Assembly: GCA_000824805.1 (NCBI GenBank)
Contig: CCNA01000007.1
Coordinates: 62,001-126,000, forward strand
DNA: 64,000 nt
DNA from: Mesorhizobium sp. SOD10
Lineage (GTDB): Bacteria; Pseudomonadota; Alphaproteobacteria; Rhizobiales; Rhizobiaceae
Direction: 5' to 3'
Shown here one piece after another: positions 44,789-54,080 of this stretch. Numbering within the stretch: position 1 is the stretch's first letter; each line of letters opens with the position of its first letter. The notes beneath the pieces were generated by a model. That model did not search any database and had not been told where the DNA came from. It worked only from the letters and a program-made list of their open reading frames with translations. Both the position numbers and the translations under genes were made by a program.

Positions 44789-44830
44789 CTGGGTTCTCCA
44801 TTTGTTTGCGTGCGAAAGCCGAGCCGGCGG

Positions 44831-45916
44831 CTATGCCTGCAGGATGACGACATCGTCCGCATCCCAACTTGCCCGGACAGTCGTTTCGGGCACGAAACTC
44901 AGGGAACGGACGTCCGGCACGGCAATTTGAATGATCGAACCGTTCGGCAACTGGGCGTGCACGCGCAGCGCCGAGCCGAGATAGACGACCTGCTTGACCG
45001 TTGCCTCGATACTGTTGGGCCGCTGCGCGACAGGGCTGGCATCGCCGGCCGACAAGCGCAAAGCCTCGGGCCGGACCATGAGCGTGACTTGGCCGTCGGC
45101 CAGGCCCACCGCTAGGCGATCGACGGGCAGCTTCGCCAGCCACCCGTCCCCCTTGACCACCGCCTCGCCGCCAGCTCTTGTCAGCTCCGCTGGCAACAAG
45201 TTGGACTCGCCCACGAAATCCGCCACAAATGCGTTGGCCGGCTTGGCATAGAGTTCCTTTGGTGTGCCCACCTGCGCCAGCGCCCCTTGCGAAAAGAGCG
45301 CGATCCGGTCGCTCATGACCAGCGCCTCTTCCTGGTCATGTGTGACCGATATGACAGTCGCGCCGAAGCGGCGTGTGATGCGCAGGATCTCAAGCTGCAT
45401 GGACGTGCGCAGCTTCTTGTCGAGCGCACCGAGCGGCTCGTCGAGAAGCACGACCTCCGGGTCATAGACAAGCGCGCGCGCCAGGGCTACGCGCTGCTTC
45501 TGGCCACCTGACAGCTGTCGCGGATAACGGTCGAGCAGATGGCCCAGGTTAACGACGCCGAGCATCTCTTCGGCCCGGCGGCGTCGCTCGAGCTTGCCGA
45601 TGCCGCGCGATTCCAGCGGAAAGGCGACATTGTCGAGGGCCGTCATATGCGGGAACAGCGCATAGTCCTGGAAGACCATGCCGATATTGCGGCGGTGCGC
45701 CGGGATGCCGGCGATGTCGCGCCCCTTCATCAGCAGGCGGCCCCGATCCGGCTGCAGGAACCCGGCGATCAGCTGCAACGTCGTCGTCTTGCCGGATCCG
45801 GACGGCCCGAGCATGGTCAGGAACTCGCCCTGCTGCAGGTCGAGCGAGATGTCATGGAGGGCGCGGAAATGTCCGAACGACTTGCCCAACCCTTCGAGCT
45901 GCAACGCTGAAGTCAT
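44831..45916 (-). CDS. Spermidine/putrescine-type ABC transporter ATP-binding protein
   Basis: The protein (361 aa) has Walker A GPSGSGKTT, Q-loop VFQDYALFPHMT, signature LSGGQKQRVALARAL, Walker B VVLLDEPLGALD and a C-terminal TOBE domain from about residue 280. The TOBE domain and length place it in the PotA/UgpC group. GAGGAG precedes the ATG. It is followed by the ALDH gene after about 40 bases and preceded by two PotB/C-like permease genes. The substrate could be a polyamine, opine or related compound. Confidence 0.88.
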   Translation of the reverse strand: MTSALQLEGLGKSFGHFRALHDISLDLQQGEFLTMLGPSGSGKTTTLQLIAGFLQPDRGRLLMKGRDIAGIPAHRRNIGMVFQDYALFPHMTALDNVAFPLESRGIGKLERRRRAEEMLGVVNLGHLLDRYPRQLSGGQKQRVALARALVYDPEVVLLDEPLGALDKKLRTSMQLEILRITRRFGATVISVTHDQEEALVMSDRIALFSQGALAQVGTPKELYAKPANAFVADFVGESNLLPAELTRAGGEAVVKGDGWLAKLPVDRLAVGLADGQVTLMVRPEALRLSAGDASPVAQRPNSIEATVKQVVYLGSALRVHAQLPNGSIIQIAVPDVRSLSFVPETTVRASWDADDVVILQA

Positions 45917-45924
45917 GATCTCCT

Positions 45925-46737
45925 CTAGAGCGATTGCCGGTTATCGGCGTCGGCCGGACGCAGCGCATAGACCAGCGCGAGGCCGACGGCCGTGATGATG
46001 ATGAGGATGCTGCCGACCGCCGCGATCACCGGGCTGAGGCCGGTGCGCACGCCCGACCAGATCAGCACGGGCAGCGTGCGGTGGCTCGGCGACGACAGGA
46101 AAATCGAGATGACGGCCTCGTCCCACGAGGTGATGAAGGCGAAGACCGCTCCGGCCACGACGCCTGGTTTAAGTAAGGGAAGCCTGATCCGGAAGAAGGT
46201 CCGCACCGGCCCTGCTCCGAGGCCCGCACTTGCCATGGCAAGGTTCGGCGGGATGGTGTGAAGCGCAGCCGTGACCGCCACGATCACGAGGGGGATCGCC
46301 AGCACGCTGTGCGCCACCACAAGCCCGGTTATCGTTCCTGCCAGCTTCCAGCGTGAGAACACCATGAAGATGCCGATCGCAAGCACGATCACCGGCGTCA
46401 CCAGAGGGCTGAGCAGGAATAGGCGAAGCGCGGGCTTGAGCCGGAGATCGCTCATGAAGAGCGCCAGCGCCGCGGCCGTCCCCAGGCTGACCGACGCGAC
46501 GACGGTCATCAGGGCAACTTGGAGGCTGGTGAGGAAGGCTGCCTTCCAGAACGGGTCTGCCATGAAGGCTTCGTACCAGCGCAGCGAAAAGCCGACCGGC
46601 GGGAAGCGCAGGTCGTTGATGTCGTTGAATGAGATCGGAATGACCACGAAGACGGGAAACAGAAGGAAGGCGACGATCGCTGCGATCAACAGCACGAACA
46701 GGGCTTTCGGCAGCTTGGCGGAGATTCTCGCCACCAT
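45925..46737 (-). CDS. Spermidine/putrescine-type ABC transporter permease (PotC-like)
   Basis: The protein (270 aa) is a permease with about six hydrophobic segments. LFVLLIAAIVAFLLFPVFVVIP forms the first helix, and ASAGLGAGPVRTFFRIRLPLLKPG is the EAA loop. SWDEAVISIFLSS is typical of PotC-like subunits. It lies one base after the PotB-like gene and 8 bases before the ATPase gene. Confidence 0.88.
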   Translation of the reverse strand: MVARISAKLPKALFVLLIAAIVAFLLFPVFVVIPISFNDINDLRFPPVGFSLRWYEAFMADPFWKAAFLTSLQVALMTVVASVSLGTAAALALFMSDLRLKPALRLFLLSPLVTPVIVLAIGIFMVFSRWKLAGTITGLVVAHSVLAIPLVIVAVTAALHTIPPNLAMASAGLGAGPVRTFFRIRLPLLKPGVVAGAVFAFITSWDEAVISIFLSSPSHRTLPVLIWSGVRTGLSPVIAAVGSILIIITAVGLALVYALRPADADNRQSL

Positions 46738-46738
46738 C

Positions 46739-47623
46739 TCAGGCCCCCGCGACTTTCTTCTTCGACACCGAAAGCAGCAGCGCGAAGGCCCCGAAGGCGA
46801 CCGACGAGAAGATGATCAGCGCGACGGCCAGCGCGCTGCTGAAGGCGAAGTTCACCTGCTGGTTGATCTGATCGGCAATCAGCTGAGCGATCATGACGTT
46901 GCCCGAGCCGCCGAGCACCGCTGGCGTGATGTAGAAGCCGAGCGACAGCGTCATGGTCAGCACCGTGCCGGACAATATTCCGGGCAAGGTGAGTGGCAGG
47001 TAGACTCTGAAGAAACTGCGCAGCGGCGATGCGCCCGAGATCGTGGCTGCGCGCATCAGATTGGGGTCGATGCCGCGCATGACCGCCACAAGCGGCAGCA
47101 CCATATAGGGCAACAGGATGTTCGACATGCCGACGACGACGCCAAACTGGTTTCGGATGAGCGAGATCGGAGCGTCGGTCAAGCCAAGCCCGATGAGCAT
47201 CTGGTTGACGAGCCCGGTGTCCTGCAGAAGCACCAGCCAGGCGAATGTGCGCAATAGGACGCTCACCCAGAACGGCAACAGAAGCGATATCGAAAGGATG
47301 GCGAGGGCCACGCCCCGGCTGCGTACCAGGGCGTAGGCATAGGCGTAACCCATCAGCAGACACGCCGCCGTCACGATAAGTGCGGTTTTGAAGGTCGAGA
47401 CGATGACGCGGGCATAGAGCGTCGTGGCGAAAATTCGCTCGTAGTTGGCCAGCGAATAGTCAGGAAAGCTGCGGCCAACTATATAGAGGAGCGGATAGAG
47501 GAATACCAGGAACAGAAAGGCCAGCGTCGGCAAGAGCAGAAGGAACCAGCCGTCGGGCGTCCTCGGTCGCAGGCGATTGATTCCGGCATCGCGCAGTGGG
47601 GTGTTTGATACGAATACGGTCAT
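46739..47623 (-). CDS. Spermidine/putrescine-type ABC transporter permease (PotB-like)
   Basis: The protein (294 aa) has about six membrane segments, with PDGWFLLLLPTLAFLFLVFL as the first. The typical PotB segments LPFWVSVLLRTFAWLVLLQ and AATISGASPLRSFFRVYLPL (EAA loop) are present. It heads the permease pair and follows the binding-protein gene after a 64-base gap that contains a perfect hairpin. Confidence 0.88.
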   Translation of the reverse strand: MTVFVSNTPLRDAGINRLRPRTPDGWFLLLLPTLAFLFLVFLYPLLYIVGRSFPDYSLANYERIFATTLYARVIVSTFKTALIVTAACLLMGYAYAYALVRSRGVALAILSISLLLPFWVSVLLRTFAWLVLLQDTGLVNQMLIGLGLTDAPISLIRNQFGVVVGMSNILLPYMVLPLVAVMRGIDPNLMRAATISGASPLRSFFRVYLPLTLPGILSGTVLTMTLSLGFYITPAVLGGSGNVMIAQLIADQINQQVNFAFSSALAVALIIFSSVAFGAFALLLSVSKKKVAGA

Positions 47624-47640
47624 GCCAGACCACTGTCTTC

Positions 47641-47674
47641 ATGCGCATCCAGCCATTTGCGGCTGGATGCGCAT
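47641..47674 (-). terminator. Perfect hairpin between binding-protein and permease genes
   Basis: A 14-base perfect inverted repeat (ATGCGCATCCAGCC ... GGCTGGATGCGCAT) with a 6-base loop fills the gap between the binding-protein and permease genes. No T-run follows. Hairpins at this place in ABC operons commonly protect the upstream mRNA or attenuate transcription, giving more binding protein than permease. That role is inferred. Confidence 0.6.
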
Positions 47675-47687
47675 TCTTGGGAGGAAC

Positions 47688-48752
47688 TCAGCCCAGGAGC
47701 CATTCCTGGAATCGGGTGTCGACGGCTGCCTGGTTCTTGATCCACCAGCTATAGTCGATCGAGACCCGGGTATCGAGATGATCTGTGGGCAGGTTGCCCT
47801 TGTACTTGGCGTCGACGTTCTTGGCCGCCGCGACATTGACCGGCCCGTAGGGAAGGTATTTTGTCAGAGCTATCTGCGGCTTCTCGGACAGGAAGAAGGC
47901 AAGCGCCTTGAAGGCTTCCGCCTTGTTGGGGGCTCCCTTGGGAACGACGAACCATCCGCCGCCGCTCAACCATTCCTTCCAGACCACGCCGACCGGCGCG
48001 TTGTCCATTGCCGGAAAAGCGCGCGAGCCCCAGAGGATACCCATCGCGGCCTCGCCGCTGGTGATGAGCTGCTGGGCCTGGGCGCCGCTATCCCACCAGA
48101 TCAGGTCCGCCTTGACGCTGTCGAGCTTCTTGAGGGCACGTTCGACATCGATTGGATAGAGATCTTTGACAGCCACGCCGTCGGCGATCAGTGCAGCCTC
48201 CAAGATGCCGCCGGCCACGAATTTCCATACAGCGCGCTTACCTGGGAACTTGGTAGTGTCGAAGAAGTCCTTGAAGCCTTCGGGCGCGGCGCTGGAGAAT
48301 TTGTCCTTGCGATAGCAAATAATAGTGTTCTCGATGTCATTGCCAACGCGATATTTCATCGCATAACCCGGAAGCAGCATCGTCTTATCGACAACGGAAT
48401 AGTCGATCGGCTCGAGCCATTGCCCGTCCTCGTCAAGCCCGAAGAAGTCGCCAGTGCTGGACAGATCGACCGTGACGTTGCCGGCCTCCACCATGGCCTT
48501 CAGGCGAGCGGCGTCGTCGGGGGTATCGAGCTGCAATGCAAGATCCGGATTGGCCTTTTGGTAAGGTTCGAACATCGCCTTCTTCAGCGCTTGCTCGAAC
48601 GAGCCTCCAGACGTCGCGATGGTCAGCGAGCGCGACGCGGCGTGGGCGATGCCGCCGAAATCGGTGCCCGATAGAAGCGCTGCGCCTGCTGCGACCTTCC
48701 CACCGTAGACAAGCAGAGCGCGGCGCGAAATCGCCATAGACTTCTCTTTCAT
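47688..48752 (-). CDS. Spermidine/putrescine-type ABC transporter substrate-binding protein
   Basis: The protein (354 aa) has a Tat-like export signal (SMAISRRALLVYGGKVAAGAAL) and the PotD-like fold: LTIATSGGSFEQALKKAMF, TVDLSSTGDFFGLDEDGQW, IIWWDSGA-type segment (DLIWWDSGAQAQQLITSG) and GAPNKAEAFKALAFFLS. GGAGGAG supports the ATG at 48752. It should bind a polyamine, opine or small organic acid; the ligand residues cannot be read with confidence. Confidence 0.87.
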   Translation of the reverse strand: MKEKSMAISRRALLVYGGKVAAGAALLSGTDFGGIAHAASRSLTIATSGGSFEQALKKAMFEPYQKANPDLALQLDTPDDAARLKAMVEAGNVTVDLSSTGDFFGLDEDGQWLEPIDYSVVDKTMLLPGYAMKYRVGNDIENTIICYRKDKFSSAAPEGFKDFFDTTKFPGKRAVWKFVAGGILEAALIADGVAVKDLYPIDVERALKKLDSVKADLIWWDSGAQAQQLITSGEAAMGILWGSRAFPAMDNAPVGVVWKEWLSGGGWFVVPKGAPNKAEAFKALAFFLSEKPQIALTKYLPYGPVNVAAAKNVDAKYKGNLPTDHLDTRVSIDYSWWIKNQAAVDTRFQEWLLG

Positions 48753-48786
48753 TCCAGTTCTCCTCCAATCATTTTTGTCGTTGCAG

Positions 48787-48824
48787 TTGCATGGACCCGA
48801 AAACAGGTCATGTTTCGGGCATGG
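48787..48824. repeat. Imperfect palindrome resembling rhizobial intergenic repeats
   Basis: CCCGAAA (48796-48802) and TTTCGGG (48813-48819) form an inverted repeat flanked by ATG-like trinucleotides. The form (ATG ... CCCGAAAA ... TTTTCGGG ... ATG) resembles palindromic intergenic repeats common in rhizobial genomes. It lies between the binding-protein and aldolase genes. It could also be an ordinary hairpin. Confidence 0.35.
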
Positions 48825-48845
48825 CCAGCGGCTGCCCGAAATCGC

Positions 48846-49616
48846 TCAAGCCCGCGAAGCCTCGCGCAGACGTGCCGAGAGCTGCCTCCCGCCATCGATG
48901 AGGTAGCCGGTGTCAAGGCCGTGCGTCAGAAGGCTGAAGCCCAGCGCGCGATAGGTCCGAACATAGTCAAGGGACGCGACGTCGATACCAGCGGCGATGC
49001 CGTTGCGGTTGGCGGCGGCGGCGACCTTGCGGCAGGCCTCCTTGAGACCGTCGCTGAGCTGGCCAAGCGGCAATCCAAGGGACATGCAGAGGTCGGCGGG
49101 CCCAATATAAATGGCATCTATGCCGGGCGTCGCAGCGATCTCGTCAACTGCCTCTAACGCCTCGCGGCTCTCAATCTGCACGATGAGCGCGGTTTCGTTG
49201 GCGGTCGCGACATAGGCGGCTTCGTCCAGGTAGTAGTTGGAAGCTCGCCACGCACCGATCCCTCGCTTGCCGAACGGCGGATACTTGGCGGCCGAGACCG
49301 CCTCAGCCGCCTCTTTTGCGGAATTCACCATTGGGACGATCAGGGCGGTTGCGCCTGCATCCAATGCAGCCTTGATGAGGTCCGGGCTGTTATACCGGAC
49401 GCGATACAGCACCGGTTTGTTGAAACGTTCGGTCGCTGGCAGAAGCGTGTAGAGCAGGTCCGGAGGAACGGGCGCATGCTCTCCGTCGAGCAGGATGAAA
49501 TCGAAACCGGTCTGCGCCAGGAGCTCAGCGACGATCGTATGCGGGATCTGCATCCAGGTGCCGGTCACGAGCTCGCGGGAACGGATCATGTTGGTGAATT
49601 CGGCATGCAAACTCAT
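48846..49616 (-). CDS. HpcH/HpaI-family aldolase
   Basis: The protein (256 aa) is a class II pyruvate-type aldolase. VTGTWMQIPHTIVAELLAQ opens the barrel, DFILLDGEHAPVPPD follows, the catalytic region is ALIVQIESREALEAVDEIA and the metal site is AIYIGPADLCMSLG. It shares this layout with the hpaI product at 23183-23995, but diverges enough to suggest another substrate. It leads the minus-strand unit with the spermidine-type importer. A promoter with a shared regulatory motif lies 35-65 bases upstream. Confidence 0.86.
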   Translation of the reverse strand: MSLHAEFTNMIRSRELVTGTWMQIPHTIVAELLAQTGFDFILLDGEHAPVPPDLLYTLLPATERFNKPVLYRVRYNSPDLIKAALDAGATALIVPMVNSAKEAAEAVSAAKYPPFGKRGIGAWRASNYYLDEAAYVATANETALIVQIESREALEAVDEIAATPGIDAIYIGPADLCMSLGLPLGQLSDGLKEACRKVAAAANRNGIAAGIDVASLDYVRTYRALGFSLLTHGLDTGYLIDGGRQLSARLREASRA

Positions 49617-49652
49617 AGACCTCTGACCTAACTCGAGCCTTTACCTCGATAG

Positions 49653-49680
49653 GTAATATATCACCGGTTACCAGTTGTCA
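49653..49680 (-). promoter_or_regulatory. Promoter with GTAATATATCACCGG motif (site A)
   Basis: On the minus strand TTGACA, a 17-base spacer and TATTAC form a promoter for the aldolase-importer unit. The spacer and -10 carry GTAATATATCACCGGTTACC (plus-strand reading from 49653). The same pattern occurs at 59738 and 55845, and in part at 62407 before the GntR gene. Confidence 0.6.
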
Positions 49681-49805
49681 ATAAGCTAAGCGGGCCAGGC
49701 GGGATCACTGGATCGCGGCCCCGCCTATCGCTGAGCATTCGAAAAGCAAACGGCCGGAGCAGCGCAGAGGCGCCTGCCCGGCCGTTGAATGAAAGCCGAA
49801 ATTTG

Positions 49806-51159
49806 CTATGAGCGAGCTGAGGCTTGCAGCATTTCTCTTACCGCGCGTCCATCCTCTTGCAGCGCGCCATGCGAGCCGGCGGTTACGGACGTGAAGTCAC
49901 CAGCAAGATGGGCGCTATCCACTGGTGCCTGCACCTGGTCTAGGACCTTTTCTCTTCCAGGGGCTGGATAGGCAAAGCAGCGCGGCCATCGCGCCAAGCG
50001 TGTCCCCAGGACGCGCCCACGCGCGTCGGGAAGGATGCGGAAGAATGCTTCCAGCCAGGCAGATGTTGTCGCAGCGTCGTCGCCCGGCGCTGCCGTCTCC
50101 GGATCGGCGCTCAGATAGCAGTTGAAGTGTGTGCGTTCCCTTTGACTCGGAACCTGGTCGGCGCTCGCCCTAGTCTGCAGCACGGTATTGAAGTGCGCAT
50201 CCGCAGCGGTGATGAGGAATATATAGTCCCAATTCGCCTTGCTGGCGCTGTCGAGCACGATGGCCAGCGTCACAGTGGGGTTCGTCTGGACCTTCTCGAT
50301 CGCATCCAACTTCCATGCCGGAAACCAGGGAGCCAGTTCCGCTATGCCGGGGACAGGTATGGCGAAGACGACGTGAGACGCCCTGAATGTCGTTATCCCA
50401 TTGCTAGGCATTTCGACCTCCAGCCCGTAGCATCCCTCCTCGGGCGGTGACACGCGCCAGACGGAGGCATTCAGCTCTAGCACATCACAGGCAAGTCTGT
50501 CGCTGAGCGCCTTGGATATCTGCTGCATGCCTTGCGGGATGTAGAGGCGTTGCCCTTTGGGGCGCACGAGATAGCTCGCGAAATACCGCAACGCGTACTG
50601 CGCCGAAAGAACGTCTGGATCCGCCGTGCTGCCGCCCCGCACGGCGTTGCGAACTATGCTTTGAACCATAGGATCAAGTGGTCCCAGGTGCTTGCTGAGT
50701 GTTTCCTGCGCGAGCGCTTGGGAACTCGCCGAAAGCCCACCGCCGGCGGCATAGGTTTCGTATTCTCGGCGCACATCCGCAAGAACCCTGCAAAGGTCGG
50801 CGTCGGCCCGGGGTGGGAGCTCAAGTCCGGCGACCTACTCTTCGTCATCACGGGCGACGACGGTCTCTCCGCCTATGCTGACGCCGAAAGAGGCGGGGCT
50901 AACCGGGATTGTTTCAATCCCAAGCTCGCGGCAGACCGCCTCGCTCTCAGTACCAACATAAACGAACATGGCCCCCAATGTTGATGTCCTCACCAGCGAC
51001 ATGATCGGTGCGTGTTCGCCCGCCAACATGCGGCAGCGCCTCGAACACTTTCACCCGAAGTCCGCTCTCGCGCAGGTGATAGGCCGTGCGAAGACCTGCC
51101 GGGCCGGCACCGATGATGGCTACGTCGAGATCTGGTTGATTGCGGGATCTCGAAAGCAA
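49806..51159 (-). pseudogene. FAD-dependent amine-oxidase-like gene with frameshift and in-frame stop
   Basis: The reconstructed protein (about 450 aa) starts with DVAIIGAGPAGLRTAYHLRE and EALPHVGGRTRT. Near 50972-50976 a run of five C on the plus strand shifts the frame: the family continues as MFVYVGTESEAVCRELGIE in another frame. In that frame TAG occurs at 50835-50837, after which the protein goes on through VRREYETYAAGGG to the C-terminal LAGDFTSVTAGSHGALQEDG at 49806. One extra base and one amber codon therefore break it. The start codon is uncertain (TTG at 51159). A real pseudogene and a sequencing error at the C-run are both possible, but the amber codon argues for decay. Confidence 0.72.
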
Positions 51160-51496
51160 AGGGCCGGAGCGTGTGATTCGTGATGCACATTCATTGACGA
51201 GCAGGCAGTCGCTGGACGTGCCGCTGGGCGAATGGAGTCAGCGCTTCTCGTTCGTCAGGAGCCTTGCGTGGATTCAGCAGTCGGGCACAGGAGCTAAGGG
51301 GGCGAGCGGGGCACCCAAGTTGCCGTTCACTGATGGCTGCGCGGATCTTCCTATCGGCTGATCTCGCCAACGCTGACCTGCTTCGAAACAGACTACGCCA
51401 CATGATGATATGCAGGCCTGGCTGTGATCGTTCGAAAAATCCTCCATCGCAAATCTGGATCTGGTCGCGCAGATGCGCATGAAATCGCCCTTTGCC
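51160..51496. other. Intergenic stretch, 337 bases
   Basis: I find no gene, hairpin or repeat here. It lies between the broken FAD-enzyme gene and the Ldh-family gene on the same strand and may be further decayed sequence. Confidence 0.3.
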
Positions 51497-52558
51497 TCAG
51501 CCTCGCCGGTCGGGCGCCCCAGCTTTTTCGGAGGGCGCCTTGACGAGTGCGACGAGTTCTTCGTAGAGCGGCCTTGGAATGGTCACGCCGGCCCGAAGGC
51601 TGTTGAGGCGAGCCTCGTATCTGCGCTGCGAGGGCAATCTCGCGTCCTGGCCAATGATGGCGTCGAATAGCATCTCGGCGCGAGCGAGGTTCTTGCCGAG
51701 CGCTTCCCCCAGGAAGACGCTTGGGTCCAAGACGAGGATCAACTCTCCGTGGCACGGCATGGCGCCGAGCTCGTTGTCGAAAGCCTTCGATTCCAGGCTG
51801 ATCATGTCGTCGATGAGCGGACCTGCCAGAAGCTCCACCATGGTCGACAGGGCCGATCCTTTGTGCCCGCCGAAGGTCAGCATCGCACCCCGCAGCGCTT
51901 CCGCCGGATCGACGGTCGGGCGGCCGCTTGGATCCAGCGCCAGCCCCGGCGCAAGGCTCTTGCCGGCCCTTCTGTGTAGTTCGATTTCACCGCGGGCCGT
52001 CGCGCTGGTGGCAAAATCGAAGACGAACGGGTGATTGTCGGCGCGCGGCCAGGCAAAGGCGATCGGATTGGTGCCGAAAAGCGGTCTGGTGCCACCGGCC
52101 GGCGCCACCCAGCTGTGGCTTGGCGTCAACGCCAGAGCCGCGAAGCCCTGCTCGGCCAATGGCTCGACCTCGGCCCATAGCGCCGAGAAGTGGTAACATC
52201 TGTTGATTGCTAGAGCAGCGAGACCCTGGGAGCGCGCCTTGGCCAGCGCCAAGGCGATGCCTTCGTTATAGGCATAGGGCGAAAAGCCGTAGTCGGCATC
52301 GACTTTTACGATCGACGGTGCGGTATCGTTTATCTTCGGTCTTGCCGTCTTGTTCACGCGGCCGGTGGCGAGCGAATGCGCGCAGCCGATCAATCGATAG
52401 AGACCGTGAGAGTGGCATTCGTCACGCTGTCCGGCAACGATGACCGCCGCTACCGCCTCTGCGTGTTTTCCGGCGAGACCGGCATCGCGCAGGATATGTA
52501 GGCTGAGATCGCTGGCTTCGCCAAGTGTCAGCGTCACCTCTTCCGTCATCATGTCCAT
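51497..52558 (-). CDS. Malate/L-lactate/ureidoglycolate dehydrogenase-family oxidoreductase
   Basis: The protein (353 aa) belongs to the Ldh_2 family of NAD(P)-dependent oxidoreductases, not to classical Rossmann enzymes. The catalytic His is in DECHSHGLYRL. NRCYHFSALWAEVEPLAEQGFAAL, GTRPLFGTNPIAFAWP, FDFATSATARGEI and the tail FGGHKGSALSTMVELLAG are typical. Members reduce imines or 2-oxo acids (for example delta-1-piperideine-2-carboxylate). The start is uncertain among GTG at 52564 and ATG at 52558, 52552 or 52549. It sits between the ALDH gene and the broken FAD gene. Confidence 0.85.
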   Translation of the reverse strand: MDMMTEEVTLTLGEASDLSLHILRDAGLAGKHAEAVAAVIVAGQRDECHSHGLYRLIGCAHSLATGRVNKTARPKINDTAPSIVKVDADYGFSPYAYNEGIALALAKARSQGLAALAINRCYHFSALWAEVEPLAEQGFAALALTPSHSWVAPAGGTRPLFGTNPIAFAWPRADNHPFVFDFATSATARGEIELHRRAGKSLAPGLALDPSGRPTVDPAEALRGAMLTFGGHKGSALSTMVELLAGPLIDDMISLESKAFDNELGAMPCHGELILVLDPSVFLGEALGKNLARAEMLFDAIIGQDARLPSQRRYEARLNSLRAGVTIPRPLYEELVALVKAPSEKAGAPDRRG

Positions 52559-52576
52559 GCCCACCGGTGCCCCCCG

Positions 52577-54049
52577 CTAACCCAGGGTGAGCCATATAGT
52601 CTTCAGTTGCGTGTACTGATCGAAGGCTTCCAGTCCCTTGTCGTAACCGCCGAAACCAGACGTCTTGTAGCCCCCGAACGGCGTGGTGATATCGCCTTCC
52701 CCATATCCGTTGACCGCCACCGTTCCCGCTTGCACAGCGCGGGCGACGCGGATCGCGACATTGATATCGGTGGAAAAAACCGTGGCCGCGAGGCCGTAGG
52801 CGGAAGCGTTCGCGATCCGGATCGCGTCCTCTTCAGTGTCGAAAGGGAGGACGGCCACCACTGGTCCAAAGATCTCGTCGCGTGCGAGCGCGGTATCGGG
52901 ATGGACGTTGTCGACGACGGTCGGCTCAACGAACCATCCGCCTGTTTCCTGGAACAACTGCTTGCCGCCCGACGCAATCGTCGCACCATCCTTGCGCGCC
53001 TGCTCGATGGCGCCCAGCACGCGCGTCAGGGCAGACGCTTCGATCAGCGGTCCAAGCTTGGTCGTATGGTCGGTGGGTTCGCCGACGACCCAGTTCTTCG
53101 AGGCCTTGACAAGGCTGTCCACGAAATCCTGCTTGATGCTCGACTGGACGAGGATGCGCGAACCGCATGTGCAGTTCTGGCCCATGTTCCAGAACGCCGC
53201 ATTTGCGAGGTTCTCAGCGATCCGATCGAGATTTTGAGCCGCATCCGCCATGACGATCTGGGGGCTCTTGCCGCCGCATTCCAGCACGACCTTCTTTAGA
53301 TTGCTGTCGGCGGAGTAGCGCAGGAATTGCCGGCCGATTTCCGTGGAGCCGGTGAAGGAGATGACATCGACATCGGGATGGAGCCCGAGCGCCTTGCCGG
53401 CGACATGGCCAAGTCCGGGCACGACGTTGAACACACCCGCAGGAATGCCCGCATCGAAAGCCAATTCGGCAATTCGCAACGTTGAGAGCGGCGCAAGCTC
53501 CGCCGGTTTGACGACGATCGAGTTACCGGCCGCAAGCGCCGGCGCGATCTTCCAGGAAAGCGTCCCCGCCGGAAAATTCCACGGCAGCACCATGCCGACC
53601 ACGCCGACCGGCTCGCGAACGATCAGCCCCAGATTGCCCTCTCCTGTAGGTGAGATCTTGCCGAAGACCTTGTCGATGGCCTCGGCATACCAGCGGATGT
53701 TGCTGACGACGTCGGGAACGTCGAGGTTCTCGCAGTCGACGATCGGCTTGCCCGCGTCGATGGAATCGAGAAGGGCTATCTCCTGTCCGTTGGCTTCGAC
53801 CAGCTTCGCGAATTTTAGGAGGACCCGCTTGCGTTCGCGCGGCTCGATGCGGCTCCAGGCGCCCGCATTGAAGGCAGCGCGCGCGGCCTTGACTGCCGCG
53901 TCGACGTCGCTGGCCGAGCACGCCGCCACTTCAACGAGCAGCTTGCCGGTCGCTGGGTTCAGGTCTTCGAACTCGGCCCCGCCCTCAGCATCCACGAACT
54001 TGCCGTCGATGAAGGCTTGGCTTCGGACATTGTCTGGGAGGATTTTCAT
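52577..54049 (-). CDS. Aldehyde dehydrogenase (ALDH superfamily)
   Basis: The protein (490 aa) is a full ALDH. LPWNFPAGTL supplies the oxyanion Asn, FTGSTEIGRQFL the cofactor site, LECGGKSPQIV the general-base Glu and NMGQNCTCGSRI the catalytic Cys. ITTPFGGYKTSGFGGYDKG ends the protein. The pattern fits gamma-glutamyl- or gamma-aminobutyraldehyde-type enzymes (PuuC-like). I use the ATG at 54049 (MKILPDNV); a GTG lies 12 bases upstream. It is probably co-transcribed with the importer ATPase and permease genes upstream. Confidence 0.88.
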   Translation of the reverse strand: MKILPDNVRSQAFIDGKFVDAEGGAEFEDLNPATGKLLVEVAACSASDVDAAVKAARAAFNAGAWSRIEPRERKRVLLKFAKLVEANGQEIALLDSIDAGKPIVDCENLDVPDVVSNIRWYAEAIDKVFGKISPTGEGNLGLIVREPVGVVGMVLPWNFPAGTLSWKIAPALAAGNSIVVKPAELAPLSTLRIAELAFDAGIPAGVFNVVPGLGHVAGKALGLHPDVDVISFTGSTEIGRQFLRYSADSNLKKVVLECGGKSPQIVMADAAQNLDRIAENLANAAFWNMGQNCTCGSRILVQSSIKQDFVDSLVKASKNWVVGEPTDHTTKLGPLIEASALTRVLGAIEQARKDGATIASGGKQLFQETGGWFVEPTVVDNVHPDTALARDEIFGPVVAVLPFDTEEDAIRIANASAYGLAATVFSTDINVAIRVARAVQAGTVAVNGYGEGDITTPFGGYKTSGFGGYDKGLEAFDQYTQLKTIWLTLG

Positions 54050-54080
54050 TTGTCGTTCCACTGGCGATCTGACTTGGCGC

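Noticed and set aside
43562..45115. A 517-codon plus-strand open frame
   Set aside because: It lies opposite the well-supported ALDH and PotA-like genes. Its translation is Arg/His/Asp-rich, without recognisable domains, as expected for the complementary strand of GC-rich coding DNA.
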